DNA from: an uncultured Prevotellaceae bacterium
GTDB lineage: Bacteria; Bacteroidota; Bacteroidia; Bacteroidales; Bacteroidaceae
NCBI GenBank assembly: GCA_945865175.1
Contig: CAMBDA010000007.1
Location: 21,959 to 85,958, forward strand
DNA length: 64,000 bases
Direction: 5' to 3'
A program made the translations under genes and the position numbers. Positions 29,056 through 37,506 of this stretch are shown in pieces. Each line of letters starts with the position of its first letter. The stretch's first letter is position 1. Under the pieces are notes generated by a model, which was not told the DNA's origin, ran no database searches, and saw only the letters and a list, made by a program, of their open reading frames with translations.

Positions 29056-30414
29056 CTATTGCACCTTCTCCAGCCTTGGAATCTTAATCTTATAGCCAGG
29101 CTGTATGACATCTGGATTGGTGAAATTGTTGAGGCAGTTAATATACTTCACCCCCTCGTAATGACCATAGTACTTGCGGGAAATCTTGTACAGATTGTCA
29201 CCCACCCTCATCGGATGGACGGCCAACTGGCCTACAATAAGGTACTTGCCTCCTGGCACCTGGGGATAACGCTGAATCTGCTGGGCAGACACCACCGGCT
29301 TCGACGGATTATCGGCCTTGGGCATGGAATCGGGTTTTACCTGTTCTGTGGTTTCCAGCGTGTCGTTCACCTTCTGATTCACCTTTTCCGCAGGCACAAG
29401 AGCAACCATGGGAACAGACCTACCCGCCACTGTGTCTTCCAGCTGAACACGGTTGTCACAATGCCACAGGCAAGGGCACAGGATGCGATAATAGCCCGCA
29501 TAATAGCTCATTGTCATCAGGACGATGGTGACAAGCAACCACATCCATACATGCCTGTTTTTCCTCCTATGATGCGCAGCCACCTCCGATGAAACCGAGG
29601 AATCTGCAGAAGATGAAGCGGGAAGTTCAACCGATGGGTCTACCGTTTTTTTTTCCGTTTCAGGCTGCATTTCCTCTCCTGCTACAAGGTCAGGCTCCAA
29701 GGGGGCCGACTCAAGGGCTTGCCGACTTTCCGAATGTTCCTGTACCTCTTCATTGCCCAGGCCTTCCTGGCCGTTCGCCCTATTCTGATTATCCTGCACT
29801 GCCTGATTCTCTATGCTTGCCAATCGTTCCAGACGGTCTAGCCGTTGCAAAATATCAAGGGCCTCCTGTCTTGCAAGGTCCACCCCACTCATGGGCTCCC
29901 CCTTTTCTACGATGTCTTCCACATCCGACGGAGTGTCTTCACCTGATGGGAGCGGCTCATTCAAAGACGTTTCCTGGTTTTCAGGCTCTTCCGACTCCTC
30001 CGAATGTTCCGGCTCCACCTCTGCCTCTCCCTCTTCCTGCACATTCTCCTTTTCGGCCTCACCCAAGTCCTCCATTGCAGCCAGGTCGGTACCCTCGTTG
30101 ATGATGACGGTCTCAAAATCGATAAAAGGCTTGTTCACCTGGTCACGTAATGTGGTATCGGGTGTAAAGGTCACCTTCACATGCCCACCGATGACAATCC
30201 GTTCGCCGGTGTTCACATCGATGCTCTCGCGGTCCAGCACATCAATCAGTTTGAATGTGCCCAGCCCCTTCACCTTCACAATCTTTTCCTGTATCAGGTA
30301 GCGGCTGATTACGTCGAAGAAGCCACGCACAAAGTCCTCCGACTCACTATAAGCGATATGTAGTCTCTTAGCCAGCAGACCCGACAGGTCCTGAAGATTG
30401 TATCTTGCATCCAT
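29056..30414 (-). CDS. Membrane-anchored HU-like/LysM fusion protein
   Basis: The 452-aa protein combines a DNA-binding-type and a cell-wall-binding-type module. Residues 1-105 form an HU/IHF-like domain (SEDFVRGFFDVISRYLIQEK, VKGLGTFKLIDV). Residues 110-275 are acidic and Pro/Ser-rich. A basic patch (HHRRKNRH) precedes one membrane span (WMWLLVTIVLMTMSYYAGYY, about 286-306), which predicts a cytoplasmic N-terminus. The C-terminus is a LysM domain (HPMRVGDNLYKISRKYYGHY, ending VIQPGYKIKIPRLEK) that would lie in the periplasm. It follows a stand-alone HU gene. Such fusions are known in Bacteroidales annotations but lack a defined role. Confidence 0.88.
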   Translation of the reverse strand: MDARYNLQDLSGLLAKRLHIAYSESEDFVRGFFDVISRYLIQEKIVKVKGLGTFKLIDVLDRESIDVNTGERIVIGGHVKVTFTPDTTLRDQVNKPFIDFETVIINEGTDLAAMEDLGEAEKENVQEEGEAEVEPEHSEESEEPENQETSLNEPLPSGEDTPSDVEDIVEKGEPMSGVDLARQEALDILQRLDRLERLASIENQAVQDNQNRANGQEGLGNEEVQEHSESRQALESAPLEPDLVAGEEMQPETEKKTVDPSVELPASSSADSSVSSEVAAHHRRKNRHVWMWLLVTIVLMTMSYYAGYYRILCPCLWHCDNRVQLEDTVAGRSVPMVALVPAEKVNQKVNDTLETTEQVKPDSMPKADNPSKPVVSAQQIQRYPQVPGGKYLIVGQLAVHPMRVGDNLYKISRKYYGHYEGVKYINCLNNFTNPDVIQPGYKIKIPRLEKVQ

Positions 30415-30479
30415 GATTCAAATAGGGTTACGATTTTGTAAGGTATATACATTAATTAATATATAGAGGCCGGCCCCTG

Positions 30480-30758
30480 TCACTTGCCATTGGCCTTCTC
30501 CTTCAGGCTGGGGGCAGGTTTGAAGCTGATTGACATTTTTGGAGGCACCAGCATGCGCTGCTTGGTGGAAGGATTGATGAGCACACGCTCCAGCTTTTTC
30601 CTCACATCAAACGAGCCAAAGCCCGAAATCGACAACTGGTTGCCATCCTCTAGCTGGGCGCCCATCTCCTGGACCAACGCATTTACATATACCGTGGTCT
30701 CCTTGGTGGTATATTTCAATTCGCGCGATAACGCTGCTATAAATTCCTTGTTGCTCAT
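30480..30758 (-). CDS. HU-family DNA-binding protein
   Basis: The 92-aa protein is a complete HU/IHF-type architectural protein: N-terminal dimerisation helices (KEFIAALSRELKYTTKETTV), the GFGSFDVRKK turn and the DNA-contacting arm (RVLINPSTKQRMLVPPKMSI) with the conserved N-P. It lies 23 bp downstream of rimO and 65 bp before the HU-LysM gene on the same strand. Confidence 0.93.
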   Translation of the reverse strand: MSNKEFIAALSRELKYTTKETTVYVNALVQEMGAQLEDGNQLSISGFGSFDVRKKLERVLINPSTKQRMLVPPKMSISFKPAPSLKEKANGK

Positions 30759-30781
30759 AGGGTGTTAGGGATTTGTAGGGT

Positions 30782-32107
30782 TTACATGTTCGTTTCAGGG
30801 GCCACCACATGGCCATACAGGTCAAACTCATCCGACGAGTCGATATGCACCTCATAGAATGTGCCCACCTGCAACGGATGATCCTCATCGTATGCAATGA
30901 GCACTTCAGGATCCACCTCTGGAGAATCGAATTCCGTACGGCCGACAAAATAGTCGCCTTCCAGTCTGTCCACTATCACACGCATGCGTTGACCCACCTT
31001 CTGCTGCTGGACATCGGTGGAGATGGCCTGCTGTACACGCATCAGTTTCGACAGGCGGACCTGCTTCACCTCCTCGGGTATGTCATCCGTATAATGTTCG
31101 GCACTATAGGTGCCTTCCTCTTCGCTATAGGCAAAAGCACCCATCCTTTCAAAACGGGCCCATTTCACAAATTCTATCAGCTGGTTGAAACCCTCCTCCG
31201 TTTCTCCAGGATGTCCCACCATCAACGTGGTGCGCAGATGGATGCCAGGCACCTGACGGCGAAGCTCCGTGATAAAATCATACGTCTGCTCCCTGTTGAT
31301 ATGCCGGTGCATGGCATCGAGCACAGGGTTGGCAATATGCTGCAGGGCCACATCCATATACTTGCACACGTTCTTCTTTTCACGCATCACCCGCAACAGG
31401 TCCATGGGGAAATCCACAGGATAGGCATAGTGCAACCTTATCCACTCCACACCGGGAATATCGGCCATGGCCTCCACCAGCTGGGCGATGCGCCGTTCCT
31501 TATAGAGATCCATCCCATAGTAGGTAAGTTCCTGTGCAATCACCTGAAACTCCTTCACGCCCTGGGCCACCAGTCTTCTCACCTCCTCCAGGATATCCTC
31601 CATGGGCCGGCTCACATGACGGCCGGTGATAATGGGTATGGCACAGTAGGAGCAATGGCGGTTACATCCCTCGGAAATCTTCAGATAGGCATAATGAGAA
31701 GGAGTGGTGATACGGCGCTCATTGGCATGCTGGGGCTGGAAAGCAGCACCCAGCTGTTCCAGGATTCCGTTCCAGTCAAACTTGCCATAGAAATGGTCCA
31801 CTTCGGGGATTTCTTCGTTAAGCTCACGCAAATAGCGCTCCGACAAGCAACCCATCACATACAGCCTCTTCAAGGAACCGTCCTGCTTGCGCTTGCCCAG
31901 CTCCAGTATCATGTGGATGCTCTCCTCCTTGGCATCCCCGATGAAGCCACAGGTGTTCACAATGGCCACATCGCCCGTGGAATATTCGGGATCATGATTC
32001 ACGTCAAAGCCCTGCAGTTCCAGCTGGCGAATCAGTTTCTCACTGTCCACCAGATTCTTGCTGCATCCAAGCGTAAACAGGTCTATCGTATATTTCCTTT
32101 GCATCAT
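30782..32107 (-). CDS. rimO: Ribosomal protein S12 methylthiotransferase RimO
   Basis: Radical SAM enzyme that methylthiolates the conserved Asp of ribosomal protein uS12. The N-terminal UPF0004 domain supplies cluster cysteines (FTLGCSKNLVDSE, IVNTCGFIGDAKEES, YVMGCLSERY). The radical SAM motif is CNRHCSYCAIP and the C-terminus is a TRAM domain (VGQRMRVIVDRLEGDYFVGR). The length of 441 aa is normal. It is translationally coupled to ftsY by a 4-bp overlap. Confidence 0.97.
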   Translation of the reverse strand: MMQRKYTIDLFTLGCSKNLVDSEKLIRQLELQGFDVNHDPEYSTGDVAIVNTCGFIGDAKEESIHMILELGKRKQDGSLKRLYVMGCLSERYLRELNEEIPEVDHFYGKFDWNGILEQLGAAFQPQHANERRITTPSHYAYLKISEGCNRHCSYCAIPIITGRHVSRPMEDILEEVRRLVAQGVKEFQVIAQELTYYGMDLYKERRIAQLVEAMADIPGVEWIRLHYAYPVDFPMDLLRVMREKKNVCKYMDVALQHIANPVLDAMHRHINREQTYDFITELRRQVPGIHLRTTLMVGHPGETEEGFNQLIEFVKWARFERMGAFAYSEEEGTYSAEHYTDDIPEEVKQVRLSKLMRVQQAISTDVQQQKVGQRMRVIVDRLEGDYFVGRTEFDSPEVDPEVLIAYDEDHPLQVGTFYEVHIDSSDEFDLYGHVVAPETNM

Positions 32108-33063
32108 TTATTCTCTCCAAACAAAGAGTCTACAAACTCCCTACGGTTGAAAGGTTGCAGGTCTTCCATGCCTTCGCCCAATCCTATATAGCGTACGGGA
32201 ATCTTGAACTGGTCGCTGATGCCCAGCACCACCCCACCCTTTGCCGAGCCATCGAGTTTGGTGATGGTCATACTGGTCACCTGGGTAGCAGCCGAGAACT
32301 GCTTGGCCTGCTCGTAGGCATTCTGTCCGGTGCTGCCATCGAGCACCAGCATCACATCATGGGGAGCATCGGGCATCAGTTTCTGCATCACACGCTTTAT
32401 CTTGGACAGCTCGTCCATGAGTCCCTTCTTGTTGTGCAGGCGGCCGGCAGTATCTATCAGTACCACGTCAGCTCCTCCGGCAATGGCACTGTCGAGCGTA
32501 TCGTAGGCCACGCTTGCGGGATCGCTTCCCATCTGCTGCTTCACCACGTTCACGCCCACTCTTTCACCCCAGATGACCAGCTGTTCCACAGCTGCGGCCC
32601 TGAAGGTGTCGGCAGCACCCAGATACACTTTCAGGCCAGCCTTCTTGAACTGATAGGCCAGCTTGCCGATAGTAGTGGTTTTGCCCACTCCGTTCACGCC
32701 CACCACCATGATGACATAGGGCTTGTGGGCAGCGGTTATCTGGAAGCCCTCTGTCTCACTGGAATTATTCTCGCTGAGCAGTTGGGAGATTTCGTCACGC
32801 AAGAGGTTGTTCAGCTCGGAGGTGGTCACGTATTTATCGCGAGCCACTCGCTCCTCCACCCTCTTGATAATGTTGAGCGTGGTGTCCACGCCCACATCAC
32901 TGGTCACGAGCACCTCCTCAAGATTGTCGAGCACATCATCATCGATTTTCGACTTTCCCGCAATGGCACGTGACAGTTTGTCGAAGAAGCTCACCTTGGT
33001 CTTTTCCAGACCCTGGTCCAGCGTTTTCTTTTTTTCTTTTGAGAAGAAACTAAATAATCCCAT
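32104..33063 (-). CDS. ftsY: Signal recognition particle receptor FtsY
   Basis: SRP-family GTPase that docks ribosome-SRP complexes at the membrane. An N domain is followed by the G domain: P-loop GVNGVGKTTTIGKLA, DTFRAAAVEQL, DTAGRLHNK, TKLDGSAKGG and the end RYIGLGEGMEDLQPF. The 319-aa form lacks the long acidic A domain of enterobacterial FtsY, which is usual here. It has its own promoter -7 at 33088-33096. Confidence 0.98.
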   Translation of the reverse strand: MGLFSFFSKEKKKTLDQGLEKTKVSFFDKLSRAIAGKSKIDDDVLDNLEEVLVTSDVGVDTTLNIIKRVEERVARDKYVTTSELNNLLRDEISQLLSENNSSETEGFQITAAHKPYVIMVVGVNGVGKTTTIGKLAYQFKKAGLKVYLGAADTFRAAAVEQLVIWGERVGVNVVKQQMGSDPASVAYDTLDSAIAGGADVVLIDTAGRLHNKKGLMDELSKIKRVMQKLMPDAPHDVMLVLDGSTGQNAYEQAKQFSAATQVTSMTITKLDGSAKGGVVLGISDQFKIPVRYIGLGEGMEDLQPFNRREFVDSLFGENK

Positions 33064-33087
33064 ATTCCAAGCAAGTTACATTTTGGT

Positions 33088-33096
33088 GCAAAGGTA
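33088..33096 (-). promoter_or_regulatory. -7 element of the ftsY promoter
   Basis: TACCTTTGC on the minus strand matches TAnnTTTG, 24 bp before the ftsY ATG and within the 75-bp gap after the thioesterase gene. No good -33 box was found. It probably starts a ftsY-rimO-HU-HU/LysM transcript. Confidence 0.5.
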
Positions 33097-33138
33097 TGAA
33101 AAAAAAAGCGAATTCAGGCTAAAGAGAAGGAAAAATCG

Positions 33139-33516
33139 TCAGATTTTGGAAAGGAAACGTGCCCTGTCCACCACAAAACGGACGTGGGAGCCCTTGCCAA
33201 TGACAACGCCCTCTTCATCCTGGGCCTGAACGTCGAAACTGAGCTTGCGCTCCTCGATGGCTGTGAGCACAGCCGTAGCAGTCACCCTGCGGCCGACAGC
33301 CGTAGGGCGCACATGGGAGGAACTGATAAAGGAGCCCACCGTGGTACTGCCTTCAGGCAATGCGCTGGCCACTGCCATCATGGCGGCATGCTCCATCAGG
33401 GCCATCATGGCCGGTGTGGCCAATACTGCCATGTCACCACTGCCCATGCTGGCAGCTGTGAGTGCCTCCGTCACGGTTGCAGAGGCTGTATATGTAAGTC
33501 CTACTTCCATCACCAT
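33139..33516 (-). CDS. FlK-like hotdog thioesterase
   Basis: The 125-aa protein resembles the fluoroacetyl-CoA-thioesterase-like hotdog family: ASMGSGDMAVLATPAMMALM, EHAAMMAVASALPEGSTTVG and a C-terminal KLSFDVQAQDEEGVVIGKG strand pair. Thr and Glu in the ATPAMMALMEHAA stretch are the usual catalytic candidates. The substrate is unknown, and most relatives are generic acyl-CoA thioesterases. Its start shares one base with the stop of the preceding 72-aa gene. Confidence 0.82.
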   Translation of the reverse strand: MVMEVGLTYTASATVTEALTAASMGSGDMAVLATPAMMALMEHAAMMAVASALPEGSTTVGSFISSSHVRPTAVGRRVTATAVLTAIEERKLSFDVQAQDEEGVVIGKGSHVRFVVDRARFLSKI

Positions 33517-33734
33517 CAGGATAATTTCTTGTAACGGAACCTGTACAACGGGTCGCCCATGCGACGATCCCCTTCGGCCTCAACGGCATCAGGTATAATC
33601 TCAACTATTTCTCCCTCCTTACACACCACCAGGCTTTCATTGTCCTCGCGCGCTCTGATGGCTAGCCTGCGCTGAGCCAGATAAATGCCCTCGTCGATGC
33701 GACGCTGCATGTCCTTGAATTCGTTGAGCTTCAT
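33516..33734 (-). CDS. Small protein next to zeta-like kinase
   Basis: The 72-aa protein is mostly charged helix at the N-terminus (EFKDMQRRIDEGIYLAQRRL), then a short beta region (LVVCKEGEIVEIIPD) and a basic tail. I do not recognise the family. It begins inside the zeta-like gene's stop codon (4-bp overlap), so the two are coupled. Its position suggests an antitoxin or partner, but no sequence motif proves this. Confidence 0.6.
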   Translation of the reverse strand: MKLNEFKDMQRRIDEGIYLAQRRLAIRAREDNESLVVCKEGEIVEIIPDAVEAEGDRRMGDPLYRFRYKKLS

Positions 33735-34345
33735 GTAGTCTCCTCCTTTCCTTCTGTTTCTGAGCCATACTCGGCCTCCAGTCGGCCGTAAGCCTCCTTC
33801 TCAAGCACCTGGATGCGTCCTCCGCGTCCTCCACAGGCCAGTTTGGTGGCAGGGCAGTTGCTGTTGTCATAGAGTGCCCAATAGTCACAGATGGGGATGT
33901 ACAGGCGGAACAGGTTCTGCAATCCGGCCTCATACCTGCGGTAGATGACATCCTCCGGAATGTTGTGCCCGCCCATGCTCACGCGCTTGGCCACTCGGCG
34001 CACGGCCTGCTCGGGCGTGTTGAGACTGAAAAACAGCAGCGTAACGAAATAGCCCCTCTTGCGTGCCTGATGGATGAGCTTCACATAGCTCCGGGTGGCC
34101 AATGTGGTTTCAAAGGCAAACGACACACCTTCTTTAAGCAGATAGATGATGCGGTCTATCATCAGACGGCCGGCCTGAATGGCCACCCCCTCAGGATTGA
34201 AGGGAGAAAGGCCTGCGGCTATCTCGTCGGCGTTCACAAACTCACGACAGTTGAGCATTTCAGGAAGCATAGTGAAGCTGGCCGTAGTCTTTCCGGCTCC
34301 GTTGCATCCCGCAATGATGTATAGGTTCATTTCGTTCTGTTTCAT
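33731..34345 (-). CDS. Zeta-toxin-like P-loop kinase
   Basis: The 204-aa protein has Walker A IIAGCNGAGKTTAS, the zeta-family FVNADEIAAGLSPFNPE segment and FAFETTLATRSYVKLI. These match chromosomal zeta-toxin/UDP-GlcNAc-kinase-like proteins. The initiator may be Met6 (MNLYIIAGC). It lies 42 bp after trmD and is coupled to the 72-aa gene. Zeta toxins phosphorylate UDP-N-acetylglucosamine, but many chromosomal relatives are not toxic, so the name describes the fold only. Confidence 0.8.
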   Translation of the reverse strand: MKQNEMNLYIIAGCNGAGKTTASFTMLPEMLNCREFVNADEIAAGLSPFNPEGVAIQAGRLMIDRIIYLLKEGVSFAFETTLATRSYVKLIHQARKRGYFVTLLFFSLNTPEQAVRRVAKRVSMGGHNIPEDVIYRRYEAGLQNLFRLYIPICDYWALYDNSNCPATKLACGGRGGRIQVLEKEAYGRLEAEYGSETEGKEETT

Positions 34346-34387
34346 AAATATGCGTCTCTTCTAGTCTGGTAATACAGTGATTCTCAT

Positions 34388-35062
34388 TCAATCCAGGAGG
34401 TCCGGTCTCAGACGTCGGGTGCGTTCGAGGCTCTGCGCCAGCTCCCACTCCTTGATTCTGGCATCATGGCCCGAAAGCAGCACATCAGGCACCTTCCAGC
34501 CCTTATACTCGGCAGGGCGGGTGTACACAGGCGCTGCCAGCAGATTGTCCTGGAAACTGTCCGAGAGCGCACTCTGCTCGTCACCGATGACACCAGGAAT
34601 GATGCGCACGATGGCATCTGTCATCACGGCCGCAGCCAGTTCTCCGCCGGTGAGCACATAGTCTCCAATACTCACTTCCTTGGTAATCAGATGTTCGCGT
34701 ATGCGGTAGTCTATGCCCTTGTAGTGTCCACACAGGATAATCAGGTTCTGAGCCAGACTCAGTTCATTGGCCATTGGCTGGGAAAACTTCTCCCCGTCGG
34801 GCGAAGTGAAGATGATTTCATCATAGTGGCGCTCTGCCGTCAGGGCGCTGATACAGCGGTCGATGGGCTCACATTGCATCACCATGCCGGCAAAACCGCC
34901 AAAGGGATAATCATCCACACGTCTCCATTTGTTGGTGGAGTAATCGCGCAGGTTGTGGACATGAATCTCCACCAGCCCTTTCTTCTGGGCGCGCCCCACG
35001 ATGGACTCCTGCGTAAAGTTGTCCAGCAATTCGGGCAATACGGTTATAATATCTATTCTCAT
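34388..35062 (-). CDS. trmD: tRNA (guanine-N1)-methyltransferase TrmD
   Basis: SPOUT-family enzyme that methylates G37 of tRNAs reading CNN and GGG codons, preventing +1 frameshifting. Typical motifs are [51 protein letters not shown] and the knot region [14 protein letters not shown]. The 224-aa length is normal. It is 24 bp downstream of the DUF5722-type gene. Confidence 0.98.
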   Translation of the reverse strand: MRIDIITVLPELLDNFTQESIVGRAQKKGLVEIHVHNLRDYSTNKWRRVDDYPFGGFAGMVMQCEPIDRCISALTAERHYDEIIFTSPDGEKFSQPMANELSLAQNLIILCGHYKGIDYRIREHLITKEVSIGDYVLTGGELAAAVMTDAIVRIIPGVIGDEQSALSDSFQDNLLAAPVYTRPAEYKGWKVPDVLLSGHDARIKEWELAQSLERTRRLRPDLLD

Positions 35063-35086
35063 TTACATGTGTTGAGTGTCGTTTCG

Positions 35087-37363
35087 TCATTTCTTCACCA
35101 CCTTGCGTGCCGAATGCTTGCCGCGCACCACATACACGCCAGCCGGCAAGTGATCCAGGTCGGACAGCAAACCCCGCCGTATACCGTCGAGCGTATAGAT
35201 GGCAGCATCCGCATCCATATCCTCCACGCCCTCGGCCACCGGCTGTTCTACACCCAGCAGTGTACCGCCCAAAATGTTGTCCCAGCTCTTCACGCCCAGC
35301 ACGCCCAGATAAGGAGCAAACACATCCTCTTCCTGTTCTGTGCCCGCAGCCTGCCACACATACCACACTGGCTTGCACCCGTTGGGATGGTTCTCGTCAT
35401 CGGGATAATAGCGCAGGCCTATGCACAGCCCGAACTCCTCCCGGTTGTCACGCCAGTTGTGCCACTGCATGCCGTCGATGCCTTCCAGCCGTGCCACCTT
35501 CTTCCATGCCCAGCATGCCCCTGCAGCCTGCAGGTTGAGCTGTGTGGTGGAATAGTCGGGCGAATTGGTGCCGTTCTCGCTCAAGTGGAGCGGACGCTTC
35601 ACGGTACCCATGTAGCGGTTTTCCGGGTCTAGCACCCAGGCGTTCACCACCTCCAGGTTCTTGAACGTGCAATAGGGGCTGTCCATCTTGTAGGTGCTTC
35701 GTGTGTCGTTTTTCCAGAACGCGGGCTTGGTCAGGTCCTGGGGATAGGGATGATAGGCCAGCCCCCAAAAGAAGTCACCCTCGGCCCTGCTGTATCGGTT
35801 GATCTGCTCCAGCATACGCTTGGTATTGTATCCTGCCCCGTCCTCGTTGCTGTCCTGTGTCCAACTGTGGGTAAAGGATGCCAGCACACTGGTATTGGGG
35901 TCATACTGGCGGGCGATGTTGTACACCAAACGCATCGATTTCACATAAGCATCCATATACCGTGGCATAGGCTGTTGGCCCATATTGGTCCAGGTCAGCC
36001 CATAGTCCACCTCGTTGTGCATAATCCAGTTGTTGATGCGTCCATAGGTGGAGCCGCTGTAGCGCTTGGCCAGGAAGTCGATGATGGCTGCATAGAGGAC
36101 GGTTCCCTTGGCAGTGGTCATGTTGGGCATGCTGTAATAGCCGCCGCTGAATTCGGGATGCACCGTCTCCTTGGCACTGACAGGCGTGGGCACAAAGAGC
36201 AGGATGACCGAAGTGACAATGCCACGCTTGTAACACTCCTTCATGACCCGGTCGTAATATTCTATTTGGCCACGATCAAAGTAGAAAGTGTTGGTGGCAT
36301 ACTTATGGGAAATGCTGTTGCTGCCAAATGTGCCGGCTGAGGTGCTGATGAGGTTGTTTGCCACCACGTTCACCGTCACGCTGCCAATCTGCAAGTCATC
36401 CAGGTCCGACAGGTTTTCGTTGATATAGAATCCGCCCAGGCCCTTCTTGCTCTTGAGCGGCATGGGAACAGGCGAAGCAAGGGAGGGCACCTGGTCGGCA
36501 TAACGGGCATGCGACACCAGCTCGTGGGTGCCGTCGTCCAGTGTCTTCACCAGTGCCCAACGGCTGACGATGCGGTCATAGTAGATGGCATCCATGCGTT
36601 TCACCCTCGTCAACACGACTGCCGTGTCACCGGGCACCAGCGGCATGAGCATGTCCGCTTCGTCTATGTCGTCCACATTACGGAACAGGGGAATCTCAAC
36701 CAACGAATAGCTGTTGCCGTCGTCGGGTACCGAGCAGGACACCGAAACGGAAGCCCTCTTCACCTCCACCTGTCCTATCTGCAGCGGATACTCCGTATTC
36801 AGATAAGAGGCGGCCAGCCTGCTTTCTATCGTCTTCTCGTCCAGCTCTTCTTCCCCTTCGGCATGGATGCACAGGTTACGGATGGTGATGGTGTAGCCGC
36901 TGGCCATCCCGAAGTCCAGTCGCATGGTCTGCCCGGCAGCTCCCCAGCCAAACGATTTCCGGTCGTTCTTTATATTGAACTCCTTCTTTTTCCATTCCTT
37001 CGAGAGAATCAGGTTGCCAAGCACTCTGGACCGAGCCTCGGAATAGGAATTGCCATAATACACCTGAAAATCACCCAATGTGCGCGAACACTTATATTCG
37101 AAACACAGGATGACCTCCTCTTCGGACAATGCCTGCGACAGGGCATTCACAAAAATATAGGGGTCATTTCCCGTTGTCTTGAATGTATAGGAGTCCTCGT
37201 CTTCATTATAGGTACATTGCAGTTGGTTTATGCGCGAGGTGTTCAGCACGAGTGTCTGAAGCGCCTGGGCCGATGTGGAAAAAACCAGGAAAAAGAGCAT
37301 TCCAAGCAGTGCTCTTGCACAAGATGACTCCGGCAGGGCCGGATGGCAGTTATCTTTCATCAT
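35087..37363 (-). CDS. Secreted DUF5722-type protein with C-terminal sorting-like tail
   Basis: A 758-aa secreted protein (signal LLGMLFFLVFSTSAQA). An N-terminal carbohydrate-binding-like beta region (YTFKTTGNDPYIFVNALSQA) precedes a long TIM-barrel-like region (GFYINENLSDLDDLQIGSVT, INNWIMHNEVDYGLTWTNMG, FFWGLAYHPYPQDL, LHLSENGTNSP). I assign DUF5722 from memory of this signature. The last ~40 residues (IYTLDGIRRGLLSDLDHLPA, then GVYVVRGKHSARKVVKK) resemble a type-IX-secretion sorting domain. Activity on a glycan is likely but untested. It has a back-to-back promoter with the next gene. Confidence 0.8.
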   Translation of the reverse strand: MMKDNCHPALPESSCARALLGMLFFLVFSTSAQALQTLVLNTSRINQLQCTYNEDEDSYTFKTTGNDPYIFVNALSQALSEEEVILCFEYKCSRTLGDFQVYYGNSYSEARSRVLGNLILSKEWKKKEFNIKNDRKSFGWGAAGQTMRLDFGMASGYTITIRNLCIHAEGEEELDEKTIESRLAASYLNTEYPLQIGQVEVKRASVSVSCSVPDDGNSYSLVEIPLFRNVDDIDEADMLMPLVPGDTAVVLTRVKRMDAIYYDRIVSRWALVKTLDDGTHELVSHARYADQVPSLASPVPMPLKSKKGLGGFYINENLSDLDDLQIGSVTVNVVANNLISTSAGTFGSNSISHKYATNTFYFDRGQIEYYDRVMKECYKRGIVTSVILLFVPTPVSAKETVHPEFSGGYYSMPNMTTAKGTVLYAAIIDFLAKRYSGSTYGRINNWIMHNEVDYGLTWTNMGQQPMPRYMDAYVKSMRLVYNIARQYDPNTSVLASFTHSWTQDSNEDGAGYNTKRMLEQINRYSRAEGDFFWGLAYHPYPQDLTKPAFWKNDTRSTYKMDSPYCTFKNLEVVNAWVLDPENRYMGTVKRPLHLSENGTNSPDYSTTQLNLQAAGACWAWKKVARLEGIDGMQWHNWRDNREEFGLCIGLRYYPDDENHPNGCKPVWYVWQAAGTEQEEDVFAPYLGVLGVKSWDNILGGTLLGVEQPVAEGVEDMDADAAIYTLDGIRRGLLSDLDHLPAGVYVVRGKHSARKVVKK

Positions 37364-37400
37364 TGTAGGCTTTTTTGATTAGCAATTATACATTCTACAT

Positions 37401-37409
37401 GCAAAGATA
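37401..37409 (-). promoter_or_regulatory. -7 element of the DUF5722-type gene
   Basis: TATCTTTGC on the minus strand matches TAnnTTTG, 37 bp before the ATG. The -33 box is not clear. Confidence 0.5.
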
Positions 37410-37463
37410 CACTATTTTTTGCATATAAAGCGGGGCTACCGCTCATTTTTCGTATTTTTTTAT

Positions 37464-37472
37464 TAAATTTGC
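37464..37472 (+). promoter_or_regulatory. -7 element of the 397-aa GH-like gene
   Basis: TAAATTTGC matches TAnnTTTG, 34 bp before the ATG at 37507. It is arranged back to back with the minus-strand promoter in a 143-bp gap. Confidence 0.5.
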
Positions 37473-37506
37473 GCATGAAAAGTCATAAACATTAGAAATC
37501 GCAACG

